DNA of 64,000 nt from DATMER01 sp963844885 (GTDB taxonomy: Bacteria; Acidobacteriota; Thermoanaerobaculia; Multivoradales; UBA5704). Positions 18,892 to 27,470 of this stretch are shown here, in pieces; within the stretch, counting starts at the first letter, position 1, and every line of letters begins with the position of its first letter. The stretch spans positions 124,001 through 188,000 of the forward strand of contig CAWJQA010000017.1 in the NCBI GenBank assembly GCA_963844885.1. The letters are read 5' to 3'. The translations under genes were made by a program, and so were the position numbers. Under the pieces are notes generated by a model. The model saw nothing but the letters and a program-made list of their open reading frames with translations. It did no database searches and was not told the DNA's origin.

Positions 18892-21057
18892 ATGAAGCGA
18901 GCCGCCGTCCTCACCCTCTGCCTTGCCGCCCTGCTCCCGGCGGTCCCGACGCGCGGGCGCAGTTTTCCGACGATCACCGACGTGGTCGCCGTGGAGGTGC
19001 CCGTCCAGGTGCTGCGCGGCAACGAGCCGGTGCGCGGCCTGACCGCGGACGACTTCGAGATCTACGAAGGGCGCCAGAAGATGCCCGTCACCGGCTTCGA
19101 GGTTCTGGACCTCGCCGCTCCGGCCACCGGTGCGAAGCACCCGGTTCTGCCGCCCGCGGCCCGCCGCCACTTCCTGCTCCTCTTCGACCTCTCCTTCTCC
19201 CAGCCCAAGGCCGTCCTCGCGGCCCGCCAGGCGGCCGTGGACCTGGTGGACGGCCTCCACCCGACCGACCTCGTCGGCGTGGCGGTCTACGCCGGCTCGC
19301 GGGGAGCCCAGCTCGTGCTGCGCTTCACCGCCGACCGCCGGCAGGTCCGCGCCGCGATCGAATCGCTCGGCGCGCCGGAGCTGGACCGCGCCAAGGACCC
19401 GTTGCAACTCGTGCTGGTCAACGACCTGTTCGTCAACGAAGACAACCGCTTCCTGCCGGGCGACGTCGCCGGGGAGAAGCGGGGCGAGGTCCAGAACGCC
19501 AAGGTGGACGCCGTGGCCAGCTTCCTCCAGACGGTGACGAACGAGTCCGACAAGGCGGAGCGCAGCACCCGGCAGCGGATGGTGACCGCGATGACCCGCT
19601 CCGTGGGCGAGCTCGCGCACATGCTCTCCTCCATCGAAGGGCGCAAGCAGGTCGTCTACTTCTCGGAGGGGTTCGACAGCTCGCTCATCCAGGGCACCAC
19701 CGACGCGGAGGAGCAGCAGCGGATGAACAACTCCTCCCAGTTCGGGGAGATCTGGAACGTCGACTCCGAGCAGCGCTACGGCAGCACCAAGACGATGTCG
19801 GACGTGGAGAAGATGCTGGAAGAGCTGCGCCGCGCCGACTGCGTGGTGCAGGCCGTGGACATCGGCGGCCTGAAGGCCGACGCCAACCTCGGCCAGCAGC
19901 GCGTCGGCGGCAAGGACAGCCTCTTCATGATGGCCAAGAACACCGGCGGCGACTTCTACGAGAACTCCAACGATCTGTCGGTCGCCATGAAGGAGATGCT
20001 GGACCGCACCAGCGTCACCTACGTCCTGACCTTCCAGCCCGAGGGGCTGGCGCGCGACGGCGCGTACCACAAGGTGCGGGTGGAGCTGAAGGACGATCTC
20101 GACGCCCGGGGGATGCGGCTGGTCCACCGGCCCGGCTACTACGCGCCCCGGCCCTACGCGCAGCGCAGCGCCCACGAGAAGCTGATGGACGCCGCCGAGA
20201 AGGTGGTCAGCGGCATGGAGAGCGACGACCTGCGCACCAGCGTGCTGGCGGCACCGTTCCGGGTGGCGGGGGCGTCCCCGGCCGACGCCCTTGGCTTCGA
20301 TACCGCCTACGTGCCGGTGCTGATCGAGGTGGACGGTCCGAGTCTTCTCGGAGGCGCGAAGACCGGCATCCTGCCGGCCGAGATCTACGTCTACGCCATG
20401 GATGCGAGCGGCGGCGTGCGCGACCACGTGACGCAGACGGTCGGCCTCGACCTCGGCAAGGTGGAGCCGGCGCTGCGGCAGAGCGGCCTCAAGTTCTTCG
20501 GCCATCTCGATCTCCCCCCGGGCAACTACTCGCTGCGGGTGATGGTACGCAACGGCCTCACCGGCGTCTCGGCGCTCAAGACGGTGGCCGTGCAGGTGCC
20601 GGCGTTCGCGCAGTCGCCGTGCGTCCTCCTCCCCCCCTTCTTCCCGGAGCCGGCCGGCAAGTGGCTCGTGGTGCGGGAGGCGGCGAGCAAGGACGACCGG
20701 CAGGTCCCCTATCCGTTCATGATCGGCGAGGAGCCCTACATCCCGGCCTCGCTGCCGGTGCTCGCCCCCGGCCGGGAGACGCGCCTCTCGCTCGTCGGCT
20801 ACAACCTGGGCCCGGGAGATCTGAAAGTGGAGTCCCGGATCCTCTCGCAGGACGGCCGCGAGGTCGGCCCGGCCAGTATCACCGATATCCGGCTGGAGAA
20901 GCGCGAGGCCGGGGCGGGCGGCGCGCCCGACCGCCTGACCGCCACGTTCCGGCCGTCGCAGCTCGCTCCGGGCGGATACCTCCTGCTGGTCACGGTGAAC
21001 GGAGGGACGAGCACGGCGCCGTTCGTGGTCGAGGCGGCGGTCCAAAAAGGGCGGTAG
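18892..21057 (+). CDS. VWFA-related secreted protein, paralogue 4
   Basis: A 721-residue paralogue, 5 bp after paralogue 3 and the last gene of the operon. Signal peptide RAAVLTLCLAALLPAVPTRG; then VVAVEVPVQVLRGNEPVRGLT, DFEIYEGRQKMPVTGF, MIDAS DLSFSQ, GRKQVVYFSEGFDS, CVVQAVDIGGL, VTYVLTFQPE, HRPGYYAPRPYAQ, and the C-terminal sandwich ending in a short TAPFVVEAA tail. It lacks the linkers of paralogues 2 and 3. Divergence among the four copies is moderate and spread along the length, so the array looks like an old duplication kept by selection rather than a recent one. Confidence 0.84.
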   Translation: MKRAAVLTLCLAALLPAVPTRGRSFPTITDVVAVEVPVQVLRGNEPVRGLTADDFEIYEGRQKMPVTGFEVLDLAAPATGAKHPVLPPAARRHFLLLFDLSFSQPKAVLAARQAAVDLVDGLHPTDLVGVAVYAGSRGAQLVLRFTADRRQVRAAIESLGAPELDRAKDPLQLVLVNDLFVNEDNRFLPGDVAGEKRGEVQNAKVDAVASFLQTVTNESDKAERSTRQRMVTAMTRSVGELAHMLSSIEGRKQVVYFSEGFDSSLIQGTTDAEEQQRMNNSSQFGEIWNVDSEQRYGSTKTMSDVEKMLEELRRADCVVQAVDIGGLKADANLGQQRVGGKDSLFMMAKNTGGDFYENSNDLSVAMKEMLDRTSVTYVLTFQPEGLARDGAYHKVRVELKDDLDARGMRLVHRPGYYAPRPYAQRSAHEKLMDAAEKVVSGMESDDLRTSVLAAPFRVAGASPADALGFDTAYVPVLIEVDGPSLLGGAKTGILPAEIYVYAMDASGGVRDHVTQTVGLDLGKVEPALRQSGLKFFGHLDLPPGNYSLRVMVRNGLTGVSALKTVAVQVPAFAQSPCVLLPPFFPEPAGKWLVVREAASKDDRQVPYPFMIGEEPYIPASLPVLAPGRETRLSLVGYNLGPGDLKVESRILSQDGREVGPASITDIRLEKREAGAGGAPDRLTATFRPSQLAPGGYLLLVTVNGGTSTAPFVVEAAVQKGR

Positions 21058-21087
21058 AGGCCTATGGCCCTCACCCCCGGCCTCCCG

Positions 21088-21472
21088 ACTGCAAAGTAAG
21101 GTTCTCCAGCGCAAAGTCGACTTCCCGCGGCGCGAAGTCGACTTCCCCACTGCAAAGTCGGGTTCTCCGCTGCAAAGTGAGTTTGCTTTGCGGTGGAGGA
21201 GTTTGCTTTGCGGCAGAGGAAGGTTACTTTGCGGTGGAGGAGTCGACGTTGCGGTGGAGGAGTTGACTTTGCGGTGGAGAAGTCGACTTTGCGGTGGAGG
21301 AGTCGACTTTGCGGGTGGAGGAGTCGACTCTGCGGTGGAGGAGTCGACTTTGTGGTGGAGGAGTTGACTTTGCGGTAGAGGAGTCGACTTTGCGATGGAG
21401 GAGTCGACTTTGCGGTGGGGGGAGTCGACTTTGTGGTGGAGGAGTCGACTTTGCATCGGAGGAGGCGACCTT
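21088..21472. repeat. Tandem array of about 20-bp units in two opposing orientations
   Basis: After the VWFA operon lie about 14 forward units of consensus GGTGGAGGAGTCGACTTTGC (21190-21472), one of 21 bp and several with point changes. They are preceded by about five units in the opposite orientation (consensus GCAAAGTCGACTTCYCC, 21088-21180). The orientation switches at 21171-21193, where GCAAAG and CTTTGC face each other. Most units contain the 8-bp palindrome AGTCGACT. Several frames stay open across the forward part, but the 20-bp period rotates the frame, so coding is unlikely. I cannot assign a function. Confidence 0.85.
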
Positions 21473-21578
21473 GTCCTTGTCGAAGGCCGGACGGCGGGGC
21501 ACACTGCGGCCCGGGGAGATTTTCTGCCCGGGCCAAATGTTTGCGCCCCGGGTTCACGAATCCCCGGAAGGATGGCCC

Positions 21579-21776
21579 ATGTCGCAACTCTTCCTTGCCC
21601 TGGCTCTATCCCTGGCTCTCGGCGGGCTCCGGCTGTTCGCGGGCGCCGCGTCTTCGCCGGACGTCGGAGGCCTTTGGGATCCCGACGGCCAGCCGGCCCC
21701 GAATGGCGGCAGCCTCTGGGACCCCAACGGTCAGCCGGCTCCGAACGGCAGCGGCCTCTGGGACCCCAACGGCTAG
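21579..21776 (+). CDS. Small secreted peptide with GLWDPNGQPAPNG repeats
   Basis: A 65-residue ORF: a signal-like segment (LFLALALSLALGGLRLFAGAA), then three near-identical repeats: GLWDPDGQPAPNG, SLWDPNGQPAPNG and a last, shortened GLWDPNG. ATG 21579 is preceded by GGAAGG at a proper distance. Codon use matches the neighbours. I do not recognise the family. Each repeat has one Trp, Asp-Pro and Asn-Gly, a composition suggesting turns or metal/ligand loops. It is 110 bp upstream of the large duplicated HTH protein and 100 bp after the repeat array. Confidence 0.5.
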   Translation: MSQLFLALALSLALGGLRLFAGAASSPDVGGLWDPDGQPAPNGGSLWDPNGQPAPNGSGLWDPNG

Positions 21777-21885
21777 GCGCGCTTCCAGCATGCGGCATGT
21801 AGTATTCTGAGGGCGGGCTTTCCGCCCTCTGCTTTTCTGCGGGTCTACGGTCGCTTCGGGCTGCAAGGAGGAGAAGGGAAATGGC

Positions 21886-24800
21886 ATGGAGCGGCATCTC
21901 TCGCGGACCGAATGGGACCACGTCTTCTCACAGCACGCCACCGGGGCCGAGGTGGACGGGGCCGCCGCGCACCTGGCGAGCTGCGGGCCGTGCTGGGATG
22001 GGGCCGCCAGGACCGTCGCCGAGCTGAAGCGGCGGGGCGCTCCCCTGGGCTTCCAGGATGCCCGCGGCTCGATCGTCGGCGTGCTCGAGGCGGAGGAGAA
22101 GGCTGCCTGGAGGTGTCTCCTGGCGCGGACCTCGTGGGCGGCCCGGCTGAGGAGCCTGGACTTCGATCAACAGGTGAAGCGGCTCAAGGCCGGACCGGCG
22201 CTCCAGACGCGCGAGATGTTCGACACGGTGCTGGCGGAGGCGGCGGCCGTGGCGCCCGGCGACCCCTGGCTCGGCGAGGAGCGGGCCAGGGCCGCCCACG
22301 CCCTGGCCGGCCTCCTCCCGGAAGGCGCCTGCCCGCGGCCGTCGCGGGAAGACCTTCAAGGCGCGGCCATGCTGGCCATGGCGAGGTCGCGGCGCCTCGC
22401 CGCGGACTGGACCGGCTCGGCCGCCGCCATCGAGGGGGCGGGCCGCCATTTCGAGCGGGGGACCGGGGATCCGGCCTGGGAGGCCCGGCTCCTCTCCATC
22501 CAGGCCTCGCTCGCCTCGGACACCGGCCACCTGGAACGGGCCCTGTCCCTCCTGGCCCGCGCCGCGGCGGCCGGCCGCCGCTCGCAGGACCCGGCGGTGC
22601 TGGCCTCGCTCGCGGTGCAGGAAGCGAACATCTTCCTTTACGCCTGTCGCTACGAGGACGCTCTCGCCCGGGCCGAGGAGGCTCTGGCTCTCCTGCCACG
22701 GGGGGAGACCCGCCTCGAAATGCTGGCGCGGAGCAACGCCGTCGAGAGCCTCGTCTTCCTGGAGCGCCCGGCCGATGCTCTTCTCGCCTTCTCGGCCACC
22801 CAGCCGCTCTACGAGAAGGTCGCCGGGCGCGGCACCGAGCTCCGCCGGGGCTACCTGGACGCGCTCCTTCTCGACGCCTTCGGCTTCGCCCGGGAGGCCG
22901 AGAGGGCGTTCCGGGCGACTGCCGCCGGCTTCCTGGCGGAGGAGCAGTACAAGGACGCGTTCCTCGTCTTCCTGATTTTTTTCGAGATCCTCGTCCGCAA
23001 AGGTCTCCTGGACAAGGCGGAGCATGCCTGCGAGGAGGCGCTCGCGCTGACGAGGCAGGCGGAGGCGGGCTGCCACGGCCAGATGATCGAGCTCTGGCAG
23101 GATCTGCTGTCCCTGCTCCGAGCCGGCCGGCTCGTGAAGCATCACCTCGCGGAGGCCCGGGAGTACCTGGTGCGCTGCTGGCACGCGCCCGCGGCGCAAG
23201 CCCCCCTGCGGCAGACCGTCAGAACCGCCGCCGGCCACGTTCCCGCCGGGAGCCGGGAGCGGGAACAGCCCCGCGCCGTGCCGGAGGGCCGGGAGCCGCG
23301 GCCCGCCCCGGCGGCCGGGCCGGCTCCGGAGACCCTCGTGGCCTGCGACTACCGGGAAGAGATGGAGCGCCTGGACCGGGAGCTGATCGCGTTGGGCCTT
23401 GCCCAATGCGGAGGCTCCGTCCGCAAAGCGGCACTCCTGCTCGGCATCGCCAAGGGCACCCTGGGGGCGAGGGTCAAGAAATACGGCCTCGCCAGGACAG
23501 CCGAAGCGGCCGAGACGGACGGCCTTGAGCTCCCGCCGGGCGGCTCCCTTCCGCGGGAGGAGCAGAGAGCCTTGCTGGCCGGGATGCGGGCGCGGGCCTT
23601 CTGGGAGGAGCTGTCCGGACTGCCCGCCCGGCAGCAGATCCGCCGGATCGAGACCGTGACGGCGATGCGGACGCCGGAGATGCTCGACACCGTGCTGGCC
23701 GCCGCCCGCTCCGCGGCCCTGGAGGACCCGGACCTGGGCGAGCAGCGGGCGCAGGTGGCCCACACCCTGGCCGGCCTGCTGCCGCCGAGCTTCCCGCGCC
23801 CGCGGCGGGCCGACCTTCAGGGCGAGGCGATGCTGATCGCCGCGAGCTGCCGGCGCCTGGCGGGCGACTCTTTCGGGTCCGCCACCGCCCTGAGCGCGGC
23901 GAGCCGGCACCTCGGCCAGGGCACGGGGGACGCGGCGAATAAGGCGCGGCTCCTCTCCTTGCAGGCCGCGCTGGCCTCGGACACGGGCCAGGCGGAGGAG
24001 GCCCTGGACCTCCTGGCCCGCGCCGCCGCGCTCTGCCGCCAGGCGGGGGACTCGGAGGCGGCCTCGATCACCGTCCAGGAAGCAAGCACCCTCCTTGCCG
24101 CCTTCCGCTACGAAGCGGCGCTCGCCCGCGCCGAGGTGGCCCTGCTCTCCCTGGCCCCCGGGGAGGACCGCCTCGAGCTGCTGGCGAGAGGCATCGTCAC
24201 CGAGAGCCTCGCCCAGCTCGGCCGGGGCAGTGAAGCGTTACGGAGCCTCTTCACCAGCCTGCCGCTCTTCCAGCGGCTCCGGGGGCCGCGGACCGATCTC
24301 CAGCTCGGCTGTCTGGAAGCGCTGGTGCTCGACAGCCTCGGCCTGGCCCGGGAAGCGGAAGAAGCCTTCCAGGCCAACGTCGAGGAATGGCTGGAGGCCG
24401 AGCACTACAAGGACGCCCTGCTGATCCTTTTGACACAGTTCGAACGGCACTACCGCCGGGGCGACCCGGCGGCGGCGAAGCGGGCCGGCCGCGAGGCCCT
24501 CCGGCTGTTCAAGGAGCTGGAGCTGGAGCCGGACCGCCGCGCTCCCATTCTCGATCTCTGGCGCGACCTTCTGGCCCTGGTCGAGAGCCAGGGGCTCACG
24601 GACCACAAGCTGCTGGAAGCCCGGCACTTCGCCATGGCGGCGTTCGCGAAGCGGCCGGAGGCCCAACCGGCGAAGCAGCCGGCTCGTCCGCCCGTCCCCG
24701 CGGGCCGTCTCCTGCGCGTAGGCCCGGCGGCCCCGGCCGAAGGGGAGCTCGCGCCGGGTGACTACAAGCGGATCCTGAAGCACCGCGACCGGCAGCTCAT

Positions 24801-24912
24801 CGTGGCGGCCCTCGCCCAATGCCAGGGTCAACTGAAGCCGGCCAGCCGCCTGCTCGGCATCTCCTTGCCCACTCTCCAGGAGAAGATGTGGCAACTCCGG
24901 ATCAAGGTCTAG
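21886..24912 (+). CDS. Large duplicated helical-repeat protein with two Fis-type HTH domains
   Basis: A 1008-residue soluble protein. Near residues 27-40 there is an HxxxCxxC signature (AHLASCGPCW) like anti-sigma zinc fingers. A helical, TPR-like block follows, then a Fis-type HTH (about 486-536: DRELIALGLAQCGGSVRKAA...GIAKGTLGARVKKYGL). The whole block then repeats: about residues 553-1008 match 75-536 in order (FDTVLAEAAAVAPGDPWLGEERARAAHALAGLLP against LDTVLAAARSAALEDP...QVAHTLAGLLP) and end in a second Fis-type HTH (DRQLIVAALAQCQGQLKPAS). No AAA+ or receiver domain is present. A DNA-binding regulator whose HTH is controlled by the helical block is inferred. ATG 21886 follows GGAGGAG. Confidence 0.7.
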   Translation: MERHLSRTEWDHVFSQHATGAEVDGAAAHLASCGPCWDGAARTVAELKRRGAPLGFQDARGSIVGVLEAEEKAAWRCLLARTSWAARLRSLDFDQQVKRLKAGPALQTREMFDTVLAEAAAVAPGDPWLGEERARAAHALAGLLPEGACPRPSREDLQGAAMLAMARSRRLAADWTGSAAAIEGAGRHFERGTGDPAWEARLLSIQASLASDTGHLERALSLLARAAAAGRRSQDPAVLASLAVQEANIFLYACRYEDALARAEEALALLPRGETRLEMLARSNAVESLVFLERPADALLAFSATQPLYEKVAGRGTELRRGYLDALLLDAFGFAREAERAFRATAAGFLAEEQYKDAFLVFLIFFEILVRKGLLDKAEHACEEALALTRQAEAGCHGQMIELWQDLLSLLRAGRLVKHHLAEAREYLVRCWHAPAAQAPLRQTVRTAAGHVPAGSREREQPRAVPEGREPRPAPAAGPAPETLVACDYREEMERLDRELIALGLAQCGGSVRKAALLLGIAKGTLGARVKKYGLARTAEAAETDGLELPPGGSLPREEQRALLAGMRARAFWEELSGLPARQQIRRIETVTAMRTPEMLDTVLAAARSAALEDPDLGEQRAQVAHTLAGLLPPSFPRPRRADLQGEAMLIAASCRRLAGDSFGSATALSAASRHLGQGTGDAANKARLLSLQAALASDTGQAEEALDLLARAAALCRQAGDSEAASITVQEASTLLAAFRYEAALARAEVALLSLAPGEDRLELLARGIVTESLAQLGRGSEALRSLFTSLPLFQRLRGPRTDLQLGCLEALVLDSLGLAREAEEAFQANVEEWLEAEHYKDALLILLTQFERHYRRGDPAAAKRAGREALRLFKELELEPDRRAPILDLWRDLLALVESQGLTDHKLLEARHFAMAAFAKRPEAQPAKQPARPPVPAGRLLRVGPAAPAEGELAPGDYKRILKHRDRQLIVAALAQCQGQLKPASRLLGISLPTLQEKMWQLRIKV

Positions 24913-24987
24913 TCCCGCCGGGAACTTCCTGGCGCCCCGGCCGTTCCAAGTAGCTATCACCGAAGGACCGGCGACACGGTCGGGCGG

Positions 24988-25326
24988 CTAGTAACCTACG
25001 AGACGCTCCAGTTCCCGAACGAGGGGCGGTAAGTCCTGGGTGAGGATCTGCCAGAGGATGTCGAAATCCACGTTGTCGTACTCGTGGATCAGCCGGTTGC
25101 GCAAACCGCTGAGCTGAGGCCAGGGAATCCGCGGATGGAGAGCCCGCTCTTCCGGGGGGATGCGGTTGGCGGCCTCTCCAAGGATTTCCAACAGACGCAC
25201 GAGAGAAAGATTCAACATCCGGTCCCGATCCAGATCGGCACGGACTCTTTCCCGGACCATGTCCAGGGCTTCCGAGGCATGGTCGTACATCTGCCGGAGG
25301 GTGACCCGGCTGTCACGCTTGCGCAT
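24988..25326 (-). CDS. hepT: HEPN-domain toxin, HepT-like (DUF86)
   Basis: A 112-residue all-helical HEPN protein. The RNase motif Rx4HxY is present as RNRLIHEY near residue 85, as is the upstream conserved stretch RLLEILGEAANRIPPEER. In HepT/MntA systems this is an RNase toxin neutralised by AMPylation by the partner nucleotidyltransferase. ATG 25326 is used, since the longer in-frame start overlaps the partner gene deeply. The gene overlaps the mntA-like gene by 14 bp, in the usual MNT-then-HEPN order on the minus strand. Confidence 0.88.
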   Translation of the reverse strand: MRKRDSRVTLRQMYDHASEALDMVRERVRADLDRDRMLNLSLVRLLEILGEAANRIPPEERALHPRIPWPQLSGLRNRLIHEYDNVDFDILWQILTQDLPPLVRELERLVGY

Positions 25327-25612
25327 AGCCGGTCTCGGCTTCGGCGAGCACCTCATCCCGGAAATGAGGGCTGAGGAACCCCGGCGTGTTCAGATCCACC
25401 TTACGCCCGACGATCCGGGTGAGCTCTTCTTCCATCGAGAAAAACCCCAGACCGGGGACATGCCCCGGCTCGAACTCCACCAGGATGTCGACATCGCTCT
25501 CCGGTCCGAAGTCTTCCCGAAGGACGGAGCCGAAGAAGGCCAGACGCCGGATGTGATGGCGCCGGCAGAAGGCACCGAGCCGGCGCCGGTCGATGGGAAC
25601 ACGGGTGTTCAC
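25313..25612 (-). CDS. mntA: Minimal nucleotidyltransferase antitoxin, MntA-like
   Basis: A 99-residue nucleotidyltransferase with the full family signature GSVLREDFGPESDVDILVEF (GSx10DxD), the DxD carrying the metal ligands. It pairs with the downstream HEPN gene, with which it overlaps. In known pairs this enzyme adds AMP to the HEPN tyrosine. Whether this pair is active cannot be told from sequence, but both catalytic motifs are intact. Confidence 0.88.
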   Translation of the reverse strand: MNTRVPIDRRRLGAFCRRHHIRRLAFFGSVLREDFGPESDVDILVEFEPGHVPGLGFFSMEEELTRIVGRKVDLNTPGFLSPHFRDEVLAEAETGYAQA

Positions 25613-25703
25613 GAGCCTTTCTCCTCACCGGGCAAAACCACCCGGCAGGGATGATCGTAACACCAGCGGGCGCGCCGGTGCTCCCCGGGATAAGATCCCC
25701 CGC

Positions 25704-26912
25704 ATGCAGACCGAAGCGGTCGTCCATCTCAAGCCCGGGCGGGAGAAGTCGGTCCGCGAGGGTCACCCCTGGATCTTCTCCGGCGGCCTGGCGCGCCTGG
25801 AGGGTCCGGAGGATGCGCCGCTCGTCCGGGTCGTGGACGCCGGCGGCCGGCCGCTCGGCATCGGCTTCCACAGCCCGCGCTCCCAGATCCGGATCCGGAT
25901 GCTCGGCGCCAATATCGCCAATATCGCCGGTATTGAGCGGGTCGACCGCGATTTCTTCGCCGCCCGCATCGCCGAGGCGGTCACGCTCCGCTCCGCCGTC
26001 CTGCCTCCCGAAACCACCGGCTACCGCGCCCTGAACGCCGAAGGGGACGGCGTTCCGGGCTGGACGGTCGACCGCTTTGGAGACGTCCTGGTCAGCCAGG
26101 TCACGGTAGCGGGGCTGGAGGCGCTTCGGGACGAGGCCTATGCCGCGCTGAAGGAGGCGTTCCCGGGGCTCGCCATCCTCCAGAACAACGACCTGCCGGC
26201 GCGCCGGGCCGAGGGGCTCTCCCGGGAGGACGACGAGGTCATCGCCGGGGAGGTTCCGGCGGAGGCGCCCTTCCTGGAATCGGGGTTTCGGCTCGAGGCC
26301 GAGCTCTCCGGCGGCCAGAAGACCGGCTTCTACTGCGATCAGCGGGAGAACCGGCGCCGTGTCGAGCGCCTGGCCGGCGGCCGGACCGTCCTCGACCTCT
26401 TCGCGCACTCCGGAGCCTTCGGTCTCTATGCGCTGCGCGGCGGCGCCAGCCGGGTCGTCTATCTGGAATCCTCCACGCGGCTGATCGACCGGGGGGTGGA
26501 GCACGTCGCGCGGAACGGCTTCGATCCGGGCCGGACCGAATGGGTCCGGGCCAACGTGTTCGAGGATCTCCGGACGAGGACGGAGCAGTACGGGATGGTC
26601 GTCTGCGATCCGCCGCCGCTGGTGCGCAAGCGGCCCGACGTGGACGCGGCGGCGCGCGCCTACAAGGATCTGAACCGCCTCGCGCTGCGCCGGGTGGAGC
26701 CCGGCGGGTTCCTCCTCACGTTTTCCTGCAGCGGAGCGGTGGACGCCAAGCTCTTCCGCCAGATCCTCTTCGCGGCAGCCGTGGAAGCCGGCGTGCGCGT
26801 CGCCCTCCTGGAGCCGCTCGCCGCCGCGCCCGACCACCCGGTGGCCATCACCCACCCGCAGGGCGAGTACCTCAAGGGATGGCTGGCGATGGTGCGCGGG
26901 CCGGTGCTGTAA
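25704..26912 (+). CDS. rlmI: Class I rRNA large subunit methyltransferase, RlmI-like
   Basis: A 402-residue protein with an N-terminal PUA domain (VVHLKPGREKSVREGHPWIFSGGLARLEG) and a C-terminal SAM-dependent methyltransferase. The middle EGDGVPGWTVDRFGDVLVSQ and the SAM loop VLDLFAHSGAFGLYALRGGA are typical; the catalytic motif region is VVCDPPPLVRKRPD, and FSCSGAVD carries the Cys expected for 5-methylcytosine enzymes. RlmI methylates C1962 of 23S rRNA in E. coli; this is the nearest functional guess, with YccW/RlmK-like relatives possible. ATG 25704 precedes the PUA domain. The gene is convergent with the ADOP permease, and its last 28 bp lie in a direct repeat. Confidence 0.83.
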   Translation: MQTEAVVHLKPGREKSVREGHPWIFSGGLARLEGPEDAPLVRVVDAGGRPLGIGFHSPRSQIRIRMLGANIANIAGIERVDRDFFAARIAEAVTLRSAVLPPETTGYRALNAEGDGVPGWTVDRFGDVLVSQVTVAGLEALRDEAYAALKEAFPGLAILQNNDLPARRAEGLSREDDEVIAGEVPAEAPFLESGFRLEAELSGGQKTGFYCDQRENRRRVERLAGGRTVLDLFAHSGAFGLYALRGGASRVVYLESSTRLIDRGVEHVARNGFDPGRTEWVRANVFEDLRTRTEQYGMVVCDPPPLVRKRPDVDAAARAYKDLNRLALRRVEPGGFLLTFSCSGAVDAKLFRQILFAAAVEAGVRVALLEPLAAAPDHPVAITHPQGEYLKGWLAMVRGPVL

Positions 26913-27053
26913 GGGGTCGCTATTCGTACCGGAGCGCCACGCTCGGCGGCACGGAGACCGCCTTCAGCGCCGGCACCAGCGTGGCGGCGAAGGCGGCCAG
27001 CAGCAGGACGGCGGAGGTCGCGCCGTACGACAGAGGATCGGTGGCGCTCACGC
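26885..27053. repeat. 169-bp direct repeat, left copy
   Basis: This copy covers the last 28 bp of the rlmI-like gene and a 141-bp copy of the convergent ADOP gene's 3' end. It matches 28026-28194 at 168 of 169 positions; the one difference I found is T26923 against C28064. Left flank reads on as rlmI, right flank is unique insert DNA. The ADOP portion here is not part of a gene. Confidence 0.92.
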
Positions 27054-27138
27054 TTTGCGGAATAACGGCTGGCATAAGACCGGTTGCGTGACATCAAGAT
27101 GAGGCCATGCTTCGGTTTGACACTCGTGGTGAAGGCGA

Positions 27139-27158
27139 CTTACACTACTAAGTGTAAG
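27139..27158. promoter_or_regulatory. Perfect 8-bp inverted repeat upstream of the insert genes
   Basis: CTTACACT (27139-27146) and AGTGTAAG (27151-27158) form a perfect inverted repeat with a 4-base spacer, 42 bp ahead of the first insert gene. Without a T-run it resembles an operator more than a terminator. Confidence 0.4.
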
Positions 27159-27200
27159 GTGGTAAAGTATTTGCCTTGGATACTATAAAGGGGTCGGTCA

Positions 27201-27452
27201 ATGAGCTCATTCTCGACAGTTCTGTTTGCGAGTTGCGGTTTTCGGACCGGCATGGCTCGTGTGCTGGATATAGGTGCTCAGTTCACTGGATACAACTACT
27301 ACAGCATGAGCCCCTATGCGGCAGATGCTCTTGCCATGCATGCGGACTGGCGGACAGTCGGCAATGACCTTCGCGCTGGCATCAGAACCGCTGCTTCCTG
27401 GGAAGACCCACAGCAGCCGTGGCTATTCTCTCCTGAGGAAGTGAAGCGCTGA
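27201..27452 (+). CDS. Small hypothetical protein in the insert
   Basis: An 83-residue protein starting at ATG 27201 with AAAGGGG upstream. It is soluble-looking, with a Ser/Phe-rich start (SSFSTVLFASCGFRTGM), a Tyr-rich patch (YNYYSMSPYAADALAMHADW) and an acidic end. I recognise no family. Its stop is 18 bp before the DUF2335-like gene, so the two probably form an operon specific to the insert. Confidence 0.5.
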   Translation: MSSFSTVLFASCGFRTGMARVLDIGAQFTGYNYYSMSPYAADALAMHADWRTVGNDLRAGIRTAASWEDPQQPWLFSPEEVKR

Positions 27453-27470
27453 TTCCTGGGGTCGTCCTCA

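Noticed and set aside
21193..21480. CRISPR array at the 20-bp repeats
   Set aside because: There are no unique spacers between units, units are too short, and orientation changes within the array.
18628..21921. Minus-strand frame of 1097 codons through VWFA paralogue 4 and the repeat array
   Set aside because: Opposite a clear secreted-protein gene; the remainder is the repeat array read as KVDSSTAKSTPPPQ. No start signal or domain.
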